From NCBI GenBank assembly GCA_023432235.1, contig JAEYUX010000063.1, positions 1-21,063 of the forward strand: 21,063 bases of DNA. The letters are read 5' to 3'. The DNA comes from Actinomycetes bacterium (GTDB lineage Bacteria; Actinomycetota; Actinomycetes; Actinomycetales; Demequinaceae). The notes below the pieces were generated by a model, which was not told the origin of the DNA, did no database searches, and saw only the letters and a list, made by a program, of their open reading frames with translations. Positions 14,219-21,063 of this stretch are shown piece by piece. The translations under genes were made by a program, and so were the position numbers. Position 1 is the stretch's first letter; each line of letters starts with the position of its first letter.

Positions 14219-15460
14219 ATGACGCGTCGTCCAATCGCGCTAGCAGCAATCAGTTTCGCGGCCGCAGTCGCATTGGCCGGGTGCTCGAGCAGTTCGCCGA
14301 CGCCTGAGGCAGTTCCTTCCTCATCGTCACCAACGCCGTCGGAGCAACCGACGGTCACCGTCGACCCCTTGGCTTGGGGCACCGAGTGGACACGGGTCGA
14401 TTCCGGCGGCCCCAACATCGGGGACGCTCAGTACACCGAGTCGTTCTACGGTGCGGGTGAGTATTGGGTGATCGACACCGCTCTCCCCCACCTCTGGCAT
14501 CACACGTCGGACGGCGTGACGTGGGCGACGCTCGACCTTTCGGACCATGGACTGCCGCAGGACGCGATGTTCGTGACGGGCAACTTCGAATGCGTAGAGG
14601 ATGCAGTCACCACTGATCGCGGGTCGCGTCTTGACGTGATCGCATACACCTACACCAACTCCAGCCACCCCGCCGGTCTTCAGAACGCGCCCTGGCTCAT
14701 CAGCGTGGGCGACGAGGTCAGCGTCACATCGGGCGCTGCGATCGGCCTTGAGACGATGCCCGGGCCTATTGACAGCTACAGCTTTGCGACGATCTGCGCG
14801 AGCGGCTTTACTGACTTCAACGGATCTCATCACATGGTGGGAAGCGGACGGTGGTCGACGCCGAACAGCACGAGCGCCTGGGACGCCTTCGTCGCCACGG
14901 CATCTGCTGACGGCACATGGACTGTCGCGTCATCACGCGGTGCCTTCCTCGGTGGCGACGAGATGGTGCGGCCAGGCCCCGCCGGCGTCATCAACGGCAG
15001 CCTCACAGTTTTCTCCTACGCGATGGACGCGGAAATGCGCGACCTGCACGTATGGTCTTCGCCCGATGGCGCGGCGTGGGACCTGAGTGTGGCAACGGGA
15101 CGCGAGGACACCTACACGAGCCTTGAATACCTCACCTCAGGTGACGCCCACGTGGTGATCGCGAGCGCGTACTTTGGCTCGGCAGGCGCGTGGACGTCGA
15201 GCGACGGCGTCACGTGGAACTACACGAATTTCGCAGCCGACGCCGATTACGTGGGGGCGGTCGCAGGCCCCTATGGCCTTGACGTCTTCCTCCGAGCCGA
15301 CGGTGGGGAGGTCGCGTGGCGCCTCGATGCTGACGGCGGATGGTCATCTCGCGAGGTCTCCGGGATCCCGAGGAGCCACGCTAAGCCTGCCGTACTGCCC
15401 AACGGCACACTCATTGGCTTTGCCGACAACACCGTCTACGTGGCCGCTTCCCCCGAGTAA
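14219..15460 (+). CDS. Secreted lipoprotein with Asp-box (BNR-like) repeats, probable beta-propeller
   Basis: This 413-residue protein has a lipoprotein signal peptide: basic MTRR, a hydrophobic core, and lipobox LAGC with Cys22 as the lipid-attachment residue. A Ser/Pro/Thr linker follows (23-50). The body has at least three Asp-box-like SxDGxxW segments: TSDGVTW (96-102), SSPDGAAW (280-287) and SSDGVTW (327-333), spread as expected for sialidase-type or BNR beta-propeller blades. No sialidase catalytic Arg triad or RIP motif is obvious, so I call only the fold. It would sit on the outer face of the membrane, possibly binding glycans or proteins. GGGGAGAG just upstream supports the ATG at 14219. 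The gene stands alone between the purU terminator and the convergent mdh. Confidence 0.8.
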   Translation: MTRRPIALAAISFAAAVALAGCSSSSPTPEAVPSSSSPTPSEQPTVTVDPLAWGTEWTRVDSGGPNIGDAQYTESFYGAGEYWVIDTALPHLWHHTSDGVTWATLDLSDHGLPQDAMFVTGNFECVEDAVTTDRGSRLDVIAYTYTNSSHPAGLQNAPWLISVGDEVSVTSGAAIGLETMPGPIDSYSFATICASGFTDFNGSHHMVGSGRWSTPNSTSAWDAFVATASADGTWTVASSRGAFLGGDEMVRPGPAGVINGSLTVFSYAMDAEMRDLHVWSSPDGAAWDLSVATGREDTYTSLEYLTSGDAHVVIASAYFGSAGAWTSSDGVTWNYTNFAADADYVGAVAGPYGLDVFLRADGGEVAWRLDADGGWSSREVSGIPRSHAKPAVLPNGTLIGFADNTVYVAASPE

Positions 15461-15482
15461 CGGCCTCATCGAGCGCAGCGTT

Positions 15483-16469
15483 CTAGATGAGCCCGAGCTC
15501 CTTGACGGCGTCCCGCTCCTCGATCAGTTCACCGACCGACACATCGATACCGGCGCGCGCGGTGTCGGAAATGTCGAGCCCCTGAACGATCTCCCACTGT
15601 CCGTCACGCGACACCGCGGGGAACCCCGAGATGACGCCTTCAGGCACGCCGTACGAGCCGTCGGACGGCAATGCCACCGAGACAAACTCGCCTTCGGGGG
15701 TGCCGTTCACCCAGTCATAGACATGGTCGATCGCGGCATTAGCGGCCGACGCTGCGGAAGAAAGCCCACGCGCCTCAATAATCGCCGCGCCGCGCTTGGC
15801 CACAGTCGGCACAAAGGTGTCGGTGACCCACGCGTCGTCGCCAACAACCTCGGGCGCGGGGCGTCCGCCGATCTCGGCGTGCGCGATGTCCGGGTACTGC
15901 TTAGCCGAGTGGTTACCCCAAATGATGACGTTGCGCACGTCGCTGACGGCTGCCCCGGTCTTGCCTGCCAACTGCGCGAGCGCGCGGTTGTGGTCAAGGC
16001 GCATCATCGCGGTGAAGCGATCTGCCGGCACATCGGGCGCATGCGCCGATGCGATGAGGGCATTCGTGTTGGCAGGGTTGCCCACGACGAGCACGCGCAC
16101 GTCATCCGCGGCGCCTGCGTTGATTGCCTCGCCCTGCGGACCAAAGATGCCGCCATTGGCTGCGAGAAGATCGCCGCGCTCCATGCCGGGGCCGCGCGGA
16201 CGCGCACCCACGAGCAACGCAATATTGACACCATCAAAGGCGGCCGTCGGGTTGTCGAAGATGTCGATACCCGCGAGGAGCGGGAACGCGCAGTCTTCGA
16301 GCTCCATCGCCGTGCCTTCAGCGGCTTTGACTGCCTGCGGGATTTCCAGCAGGCGCAAGCGCACCGGCGTATCAGCACCAAGCAAGTGTCCCGAGGCAAT
16401 CCGGAACAGCAGGGCGTAGCCGATCTGGCCGGCGGCGCCGGTGACGGTGACGTTGACGGGGACGGTCAT
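15483..16469 (-). CDS. mdh: Malate dehydrogenase (NAD-dependent)
   Basis: This 328-residue enzyme oxidises malate to oxaloacetate in the TCA cycle. It has the Rossmann loop GAAGQIGY (11-18), acidic Glu42 at the end of beta-2 pointing to NAD, the substrate loop GARPRGPGMER (88-98) with Arg92 and Arg98, GNPANTN (130-136), RLDHNR (157-162) with Asp159, and catalytic His187 in WGNHS. The sequence is of the cytosolic-type/actinobacterial MDH with about 328 residues. A strong AGGAAGG site eight bases upstream fixes the ATG at 16469, 13 codons inside the longest open frame. It lies 57 bases behind icd on the same strand, with a hairpin between, so the two are probably co-transcribed. Confidence 0.95.
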   Translation of the reverse strand: MTVPVNVTVTGAAGQIGYALLFRIASGHLLGADTPVRLRLLEIPQAVKAAEGTAMELEDCAFPLLAGIDIFDNPTAAFDGVNIALLVGARPRGPGMERGDLLAANGGIFGPQGEAINAGAADDVRVLVVGNPANTNALIASAHAPDVPADRFTAMMRLDHNRALAQLAGKTGAAVSDVRNVIIWGNHSAKQYPDIAHAEIGGRPAPEVVGDDAWVTDTFVPTVAKRGAAIIEARGLSSAASAANAAIDHVYDWVNGTPEGEFVSVALPSDGSYGVPEGVISGFPAVSRDGQWEIVQGLDISDTARAGIDVSVGELIEERDAVKELGLI

Positions 16470-16483
16470 AGTCGTGCCTTCCT

Positions 16484-16501
16484 GCGGGCCACGTTGCCCG
16501 C
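16484..16501 (-). other. Intercistronic hairpin between icd and mdh
   Basis: GCGGGC and GCCCGC form a perfect six-base stem with a six-base loop, directly upstream of the mdh ribosome-binding site. There is no U-tract, so it is not a classical terminator; it may affect mRNA processing or mdh translation. Confidence 0.4.
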
Positions 16502-16526
16502 CGGTCATGTGGAGCCCGATGGGCGT

Positions 16527-17744
16527 TTAGCCCAGCCGGGCCTGCAGGTTCTCGTCGAGTGCGGCGAGGAAGTCCTCGGTGGTCTTCCACTCCTGGTCGG
16601 GCCCCACAAGCTGCGCGAGGTCCTTGGTCATCACACCGGACTCGACAGTCTTGATGACGACATCTTCGAGCGCCTCCGCAAAGCCGATCACCTCAGGGGT
16701 GTTGTCGAGCTTGCCGCGGTGCTTGAGGCCGCCGGTCCAGGCAAAGATCGAGGCGATGGGGTTGGTCGAGGTGGGCTTGCCCTCTTGGTGCTGACGGTAG
16801 TGGCGCGTCACCGTGCCGTGGGCGGCCTCCGCTTCAACCGTCTTGCCGTCGGGCGTCATCAGCACGGACGTCATGAGGCCGAGCGAGCCGAAGCCCTGGG
16901 CCACCGTGTCCGACTGCACGTCGCCGTCGTAGTTCTTGCAGGCCCAGACGTAGCCGCCTTCCCACTTGAGGGCGGAAGCGACCATGTCGTCAATGAGGCG
17001 GTGCTCGTAACTGATCCCAGCGGCGTCGAATTCGGCCTTGTACTCGCGGTCGAAGACGTCCTGGAAGATGTCTTTGAAAGCGCCGTCGTATGCCTTGAGG
17101 ATCGTGTTCTTCGTGCTGAGGTACACGGGGTAGCCGCGCTGCAGACCGTAAGCGAAGGAGGCGCGCGCGAAGTCGGCGATCGACTCGTTGAAGTTGTACA
17201 TGCCCATCATGACGCCGCCCGCTTCGGGCATCTTCGCTACCTGGAACTCGACAGGCTCGTTGCCGTCCGAGGGCGTGTAGGTAAGCGTCACCGTACCGGG
17301 ACCGGGCACCTTGAAGTCGGTCGCCTTGTACTGATCGCCGTGAGCGTGACGGCCAATGATGATCGGCTTGGTCCAGCCGGGAACGAGGCGCGGGACGTTC
17401 GAGATGATGATCGGCTCGCGGAACACGACGCCACCCAAGATGTTGCGGATGGTGCCGTTAGGCGAGCGCCACATCTGCTTGAGGCCAAATTCCTCGACGC
17501 GCGCCTCGTCAGGGGTGATGGTGGCGCACTTGACGCCCACGCCGTGCTTCTTGATGGCGTGCGCGGCGTCGTGAGTGATCTGATCGTCCGTCGCGTCGCG
17601 CTCTTCAATGCCAAGGTCGTAGTACTCAAGATCCACATCGAGATAGGGGTGGATCAGGCGGTCCTTGATGAACTGCCAAATGATGCGTGTCATCTCGTCG
17701 CCGTCGAGCTCGACAACAGTGCCTTCGACCTTGATTTTCGCCAT
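16527..17744 (-). CDS. icd: NADP-dependent isocitrate dehydrogenase, homodimeric (eukaryote-like) type
   Basis: This 405-residue enzyme oxidatively decarboxylates isocitrate to 2-oxoglutarate with NADP+. It belongs to the homodimeric type II group found in eukaryotes and some bacteria rather than the E. coli type. Substrate residues are Ser94, Asn96, Arg100 and Arg109 in SPNGTIRN...FRE and Arg132 in GRHAHGDQYK with catalytic Tyr139; Lys212 is in STKNT. Metal-binding Asp residues are 252, 275 and 279 (IDDM; NYDGDVQSD). The NADP-recognition segment HGTVTRHYRQHQEG (309-322) is intact. GAGGAG before the ATG at 17744 supports the start. icd is the first gene of an icd-mdh pair and is divergent from the aquaporin gene. 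Confidence 0.96.
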   Translation of the reverse strand: MAKIKVEGTVVELDGDEMTRIIWQFIKDRLIHPYLDVDLEYYDLGIEERDATDDQITHDAAHAIKKHGVGVKCATITPDEARVEEFGLKQMWRSPNGTIRNILGGVVFREPIIISNVPRLVPGWTKPIIIGRHAHGDQYKATDFKVPGPGTVTLTYTPSDGNEPVEFQVAKMPEAGGVMMGMYNFNESIADFARASFAYGLQRGYPVYLSTKNTILKAYDGAFKDIFQDVFDREYKAEFDAAGISYEHRLIDDMVASALKWEGGYVWACKNYDGDVQSDTVAQGFGSLGLMTSVLMTPDGKTVEAEAAHGTVTRHYRQHQEGKPTSTNPIASIFAWTGGLKHRGKLDNTPEVIGFAEALEDVVIKTVESGVMTKDLAQLVGPDQEWKTTEDFLAALDENLQARLG

Positions 17745-17918
17745 GCGGGCGCTCTCCTCGTCGTCGTGGGGTGCTGCGTATAAGGCTAGTCCACGCTCAA
17801 GGCTCGCTGTACCCGACGCTCGTCCTGGCCACCATCCCCTTTTTCTCGTGCTGAGCGTTATGTAGGTGCAAAGATGAAGCGGGCATAGGTGCCCACCGCC
17901 GAGCCGTGGAGGTTGCCG
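17745..17918. promoter_or_regulatory. Divergent icd / aquaporin control region
   Basis: This 174-base gap must hold promoters for both directions. On the minus strand TAGCCTTATACG (about 17778-17789) offers -10 candidates for icd, with GAGGAG as its ribosome site. On the plus strand TTATGT near 17858 is a -10 candidate for the aquaporin, and GGAGG (17908-17912) is its ribosome site. A four-codon ATG...TAG frame (17874-17888) lies in the aquaporin leader. Confidence 0.35.
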
Positions 17919-18737
17919 ATGAGTCCCGACGCCGACGCTGACTTCAGGGACGATCTCGCGCCCGTCGAACAGACGTGGCCGGTGGCAGAAGTGAGCCGCG
18001 GTTTACCGGGGCGCCTCACCGCCGAGGCAGTCGGCACTTTTGTGCTCGTCGCGGCTGGCCTCAGCACCGTGTCCTTGGTCCAGCCCTTCAACCAGGGCAT
18101 CACGATTGTGCCGGGGCTGGGTTTTGGCCTTGCTCTCTTTGTCGTGATGGTGGCGCTGCAACGCGTCTCAGGGGCGCATGTGAACCCTGCCGTCACTCTC
18201 GGCATGTGGGCAGCAGGCCGTTTCCCTGGGCGCGACATTGCGCTCTACGTCCTTGCACAGGTGATCGGGGCACTTGCAGCGGGCGCAGCGCTGCTCGGGG
18301 TCGCGACCTTGCGCCCGGGGGCCGAGGTAGGCCGCACGTCGCTCACCGCCCTTGCAAATGGCTGGGGCGATCATTCAACGTGGCAGATCTCTGTCTGGGA
18401 AGCGCTCGGCATCGAGACCCTCGTCATTGCGGCGTTTGTGGCCGTTGTCCTTGCCGCGACGTCCCTGACAGCCAATGCGAATCACGCACCGGCAGCGATC
18501 GGCATCACCTTTGGTGCGCTCGTGACGCTCACGATTCCGCTGACGAACGGAGCGATCAATCCTGCGCGATCAACAGCGACGGCCGTGTTTGCCGACACTT
18601 GGGCTCTTGGTCAGTTGTGGACGTGGTGGCTCGCCGCAATCGTGGCGGGGGTCCTCGTCGGCCTTGCCTTCCGCGCGTTTGGACCGTCCGAGGATCTTGA
18701 GGACCCGAAGGCCCACGTCTCCCCGCCTGCCTCATAG
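17919..18737 (+). CDS. Aquaporin / MIP family channel with atypical selectivity filter
   Basis: This 272-residue channel has six transmembrane helices and two NPA half-helices: HVNPAV (87-92) and AINPARST (212-219). A polar N-terminus (1-30) and charged C-terminal tail (256-272) flank the core. Aligning with E. coli AqpZ by the NPA motifs, the aromatic/Arg filter residues are Phe69 (AqpZ Phe43), Val202 (His174), Gly211 (Thr183) and Arg217 (Arg189). Losing His and Thr for Val and Gly widens the filter, so the pore may pass small solutes such as glycerol or metalloids as well as water; that is inference. GGAGG seven bases upstream favours the ATG at 17919 over the in-frame GTG at 17889. The gene converges on DUF3017. 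Confidence 0.9.
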   Translation: MSPDADADFRDDLAPVEQTWPVAEVSRGLPGRLTAEAVGTFVLVAAGLSTVSLVQPFNQGITIVPGLGFGLALFVVMVALQRVSGAHVNPAVTLGMWAAGRFPGRDIALYVLAQVIGALAAGAALLGVATLRPGAEVGRTSLTALANGWGDHSTWQISVWEALGIETLVIAAFVAVVLAATSLTANANHAPAAIGITFGALVTLTIPLTNGAINPARSTATAVFADTWALGQLWTWWLAAIVAGVLVGLAFRAFGPSEDLEDPKAHVSPPAS

Positions 18738-18762
18738 CCGGTTCGGCGCGCTGGACGCCCGC

Positions 18763-19026
18763 TCAGTCGAGAGGCGTGGTGAAACCGAGGTAGAGCAGCG
18801 CCGCCCCAAAGGCCGCGAGCACCGCCACATCAATCACGCGGTTGCGCACCACGAATGCCCTGCGTAGTGGAGTGAAGAGGCGCGCCGCCGCACCGGCGAA
18901 GGCGAACACACCCATCCCAATGATCGCGACCCGGGCCGACACGACGAGGGCAACAACAACGAACACGAGAGCGCCCGTGAGTACGAGCACGGCGACGCGC
19001 CCCGACGTCACGACCGGTTCCGACAT
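18763..19026 (-). CDS. DUF3017 small membrane protein
   Basis: This 87-residue protein has three predicted transmembrane helices (about 9-29, 32-50 and 64-82) and a short basic cytosolic loop LRRAFVVRNR (54-63). It matches the DUF3017 pattern found directly behind purH in many Actinomycetota; its function is unknown. It starts eight bases after the purH stop, and its AGGAG ribosome site overlaps that stop, so it is translated from the purN-purH transcript. The conserved linkage is the only functional hint. Confidence 0.8.
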   Translation of the reverse strand: MSEPVVTSGRVAVLVLTGALVFVVVALVVSARVAIIGMGVFAFAGAAARLFTPLRRAFVVRNRVIDVAVLAAFGAALLYLGFTTPLD

Positions 19027-19034
19027 TGCCGCTC

Positions 19035-20594
19035 CTAATGGAAGAAGTGCCGCGCACCCGTGTGAAACAGCGCAATGCCTGCCTGCTGGGCCGCCTCGAT
19101 CACTGCGTCATCACGAATCGATCCGCCAGGCGATACGACAGCGGTGACGCCCGCGTCGATGAGGACCTGGAGACCATCGGGGAAAGGGAAGAAGGCGTCC
19201 GACGCTGCGACGGCTCCGGCGGCACGTTCGGCCCCGGCACGCTCGACGGCAAGGCGGCAGGAGTCCACGCGGTTCACCTGTCCCATGCCGATGCCGACGG
19301 CAGCGCCGTCCTTGGCCAAGAGGATCGCGTTCGACTTCACCGAGCGGCATGCGCGCCAGGCGAACTCCAGATCCGCCATCACCTCATCCGACGGTTGCTC
19401 ACCCGCGACACGTGTCCACGTCGATGCGGGGTCACCGGGAGCGTCCACGGCATCGGTCTGCTGAACGAGCAGACCGCCCGAGATCCGGCGAAACTCGAGG
19501 CCAGCCGTGAGGGGATCAATCTCAAGAATGCGGAGGTTCTTCTTCGCCTGGAGGACCTCAAGCGCCTCGGGCTCGTAGCCGGGGGCAGCGATCACCTCAG
19601 TGAAGATGTCGGCGATCTGGCGGGCCGCCGCTGCGGTCACGGTGCGGTTGGCCGCAATGACGCCTCCATACGCAGAGACGGGGTCCGTCTCATGTGCGCG
19701 CCGGTGTGCCTCGGCAATGTCGCTACCAACGGCAATGCCGCAAGGATTCGCGTGCTTGATGATGGCGACAGCCGTCGACTCGTGGTCGTAGGCGGCCCGC
19801 ACAGCAGCGTCGGCGTCGACATAGTTGTTGTAGCTCATCTCTTTGCCGTGCAACTGGCGGGCATGTGCGATGCCGCCTTCGACGAGCGGGTCGCCGTACA
19901 CGGCGGCACGCTGGTGCGGGTTCTCGCCATAGCGCAAGGTCCCAAGGCGTGAGTAGGACGAAGCGCTCCACGCCGGAAAGCCCGTGCCTTCGTCATCGGG
20001 CGCAACGACACTGCCCATCCACGATGCGACGTGGATGTCGTAGTCGGCGGTGTGGCGAAATGCCCGTGCGGCAAGCGATTGGCGCTCGGCAAGAGTGAAG
20101 CCTCCAGCGCGCACCGCATCGATGACGGCCCCGTAATCGCCGGGGCTCACCACGACGGCCACCGACGGGTGGTTCTTCGCCGCCGCGCGCACCATCGAGG
20201 GTCCACCGATGTCGATTTGCTCGATCACGTCATCCTGACCAGCGCCGGACGCCACCGTTTGGGCAAACGGGTAAAGGTTGACCACGACAAGGTCGAACGG
20301 CTCAATCTCGAGATCAGCGAGCTGGGTGCGGTGCGACTCAAGGCGACGGTCGGCGAGGATGCCCGCGTGCACGCGGGGGTGCAGCGTCTTGACCCGGCCA
20401 TCGAGGCACTCGGGGAAACCGGTGAGGCTTTCGACGGCGGTCACGTCGACACCCGCCGACGCGATCCGCGCCGCCGTGGAGCCCGTCGAGACGATCTCAA
20501 CCCCGGCGTCGGCCAAAGCGGCAACGAGTTCCTCAAGGCCCGCCTTGTCGTAGACGGAAATCAACGCCCTCTTGATTGCGAGGCGCTCGCTCAT
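19035..20594 (-). CDS. purH: Bifunctional AICAR transformylase / IMP cyclohydrolase
   Basis: This 519-residue enzyme performs the last two steps of IMP synthesis. The N-terminal IMP cyclohydrolase domain (about 1-190) shows STGSTA (36-41), VKTLHPRVHAGIL (68-80), NLYPF (106-110) and IGGPSMVRAAAKN (129-141). The C-terminal transformylase domain (about 200-519) has RYGENPHQ (221-228), YNNYVD (255-260), catalytic Lys280-His281 in AIIKHANPCG, and SDAFFPFPDG (465-474). It uses 10-formyl-THF to convert AICAR (ZMP) to FAICAR; ZMP and ZTP are the ligands of the riboswitch before glyA. AAGGA upstream and the four-base ATGA overlap with purN set the start at 20594. It is the middle gene of purN-purH-DUF3017. 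Confidence 0.96.
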   Translation of the reverse strand: MSERLAIKRALISVYDKAGLEELVAALADAGVEIVSTGSTAARIASAGVDVTAVESLTGFPECLDGRVKTLHPRVHAGILADRRLESHRTQLADLEIEPFDLVVVNLYPFAQTVASGAGQDDVIEQIDIGGPSMVRAAAKNHPSVAVVVSPGDYGAVIDAVRAGGFTLAERQSLAARAFRHTADYDIHVASWMGSVVAPDDEGTGFPAWSASSYSRLGTLRYGENPHQRAAVYGDPLVEGGIAHARQLHGKEMSYNNYVDADAAVRAAYDHESTAVAIIKHANPCGIAVGSDIAEAHRRAHETDPVSAYGGVIAANRTVTAAAARQIADIFTEVIAAPGYEPEALEVLQAKKNLRILEIDPLTAGLEFRRISGGLLVQQTDAVDAPGDPASTWTRVAGEQPSDEVMADLEFAWRACRSVKSNAILLAKDGAAVGIGMGQVNRVDSCRLAVERAGAERAAGAVAASDAFFPFPDGLQVLIDAGVTAVVSPGGSIRDDAVIEAAQQAGIALFHTGARHFFH

Positions 20595-21063
20595 GCTGTG
20601 GGTCCTTCCAGTGCCGTGCCGAGGCGCGTGCGGCGTCCCTCGACCGTCCAACCATGTCGCACCATCGTGCCGATAGTGGTGACCACAAGATCTCGCTCAA
20701 CGCCCTTAATGCGCTCATGCAAGGTGGCCTCGGAGTCATCCTCTCGCACTTCGACTGGCGCCTGTGCGAGGAGCGGCCCGGTGTCCACTCCCTCGTCAAC
20801 GAGCATGACGCTGCAGCCGGTGACTTTCACTCCAGCCGCGAGCGCATCCCGGACGCCGTGAGCGCCTGGGAACGAGGGCAGCAGGGCCGGATGAGTGTTG
20901 ACGATGCGCCCTGATTGCGCCGCGAGCAACGGCGCGCCAATGAGGCGCATGAATCCCGCGCAGACCACGAGGTCGGGCTCAAAGGCCTCGACCGTGCGGG
21001 CGAGCGCCTCGTCCCACATCGCGCGATCTGGGAAGTCGCGCGGACTGACAACGGCCGTTGGAA
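20591..21063 (-). CDS. purN: Phosphoribosylglycinamide formyltransferase (5' end cut by window edge)
   Basis: The frame is open to the end of the window, giving 156-157 C-terminal residues of GAR transformylase, which uses 10-formyl-THF in the third step of purine synthesis. Catalytic residues are visible: Asn and His in NTHPALLPSFPGAHG and Asp in LVDEGVDTGP, plus the folate-loop segment VVCAGFMRLI. The codons before the internal ATG at 21019 still read as protein of the family (SPRDFPD), so the true start is beyond the window. The TGA overlaps the purH ATG by four bases, which indicates coupled translation. Confidence 0.94.
   Translation of the reverse strand, partial: PTAVVSPRDFPDRAMWDEALARTVEAFEPDLVVCAGFMRLIGAPLLAAQSGRIVNTHPALLPSFPGAHGVRDALAAGVKVTGCSVMLVDEGVDTGPLLAQAPVEVREDDSEATLHERIKGVERDLVVTTIGTMVRHGWTVEGRRTRLGTALEGPTA

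Noticed and set aside
15174..17783. Very long plus-strand open frame (869 codons) antisense to mdh and icd
   Set aside because: It runs opposite to two unmistakable enzymes with full catalytic motifs. High-GC codon bias commonly leaves the antisense frame open, and the translation shows no recognisable domain.
17889..17918. GTG start ten codons upstream for the aquaporin
   Set aside because: The strong GGAGG at 17908-17912 is correctly spaced for the ATG at 17919 and would lie inside the longer frame.
18738..18762. Small inverted repeats (GGCG/CGCC) between the aquaporin and DUF3017
   Set aside because: Stems are four bases with no T-tract; expected by chance in GC-rich DNA.
19026..19952. 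Plus-strand open frame of 308 codons antisense to purH
   Set aside because: It is a mirror of the purH codon pattern with no ribosome site or domain.
1..21063. CRISPR arrays, tRNAs, transposases, phage or toxin-antitoxin modules
   Set aside because: I looked for repeats with regular spacing, cloverleaf ends, DDE transposase or integrase motifs and small toxin pairs and saw none; the region reads as core chromosome.

Overview
The window looks like a chromosomal stretch of a high-GC Gram-positive bacterium (Actinomycetota, most likely Micrococcales such as the Demequina/Cellulomonas group). The evidence is the strong GC bias in third codon positions, the gene order purN-purH-DUF3017 near mdh and icd with glyA-folD close by, a PRC/MgtE_N/CBS-DUF1003-mrp block, and many genes that appear to start leaderless. 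The placement is inference from gene content, not a search. I see no insertion sequence, prophage, CRISPR array, rRNA or tRNA. No intergenic gap exceeds 300 bases; the largest (9054-9324) holds a riboswitch and two promoters.

Layout. 1-135 is the tail of a PLP-dependent decarboxylase. 257-1159 is an aminoglycoside-phosphotransferase-fold kinase. 1200-4215 is a rightward block: a soluble PRC-barrel/MgtE_N/CBS protein, a DUF1003 membrane protein overlapping it by 8 bases, and an Mrp/ApbC P-loop ATPase. A leftward small membrane protein (4212-4721) is convergent with mrp and divergent from a galactokinase-family gene (4814-6043) that has lost key residues. 6048-9053 runs leftward: exonuclease III, then folD and glyA, with a ZTP (pfl) riboswitch in front of glyA. 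Divergent from glyA is a chemoreceptor (9325-11262) with a possible flagellar-sigma-like box. 11269-13187 is a leftward operon of a GNAT acetyltransferase and two DUF4190 membrane proteins. Divergent from it is purU (13237-14091), ended by a nested terminator, then a lipoprotein with Asp-box repeats (14219-15460). Leftward icd and mdh (15483-17744) follow. A rightward aquaporin (17919-18737) converges on the leftward purN-purH-DUF3017 operon, whose purN 5' end is cut by the window edge.

How the genes fit together. A central theme is one-carbon and purine metabolism. GlyA makes 5,10-methylene-THF, FolD converts it to 10-formyl-THF, PurN and PurH consume 10-formyl-THF in purine synthesis, and PurU hydrolyses the excess to formate. 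ZTP/ZMP, which accumulates when 10-formyl-THF runs short, is the ligand of the riboswitch before glyA-folD, so supply and demand sit in the same 14 kb. icd and mdh supply TCA-cycle steps. The points most worth a second look are the catalytically degenerate galactokinase paralogue, the channel-less MgtE-like sensor coupled to DUF1003, the set of apparently leaderless promoters, the sigma-28-like box before the chemoreceptor, and the atypical aquaporin selectivity filter.
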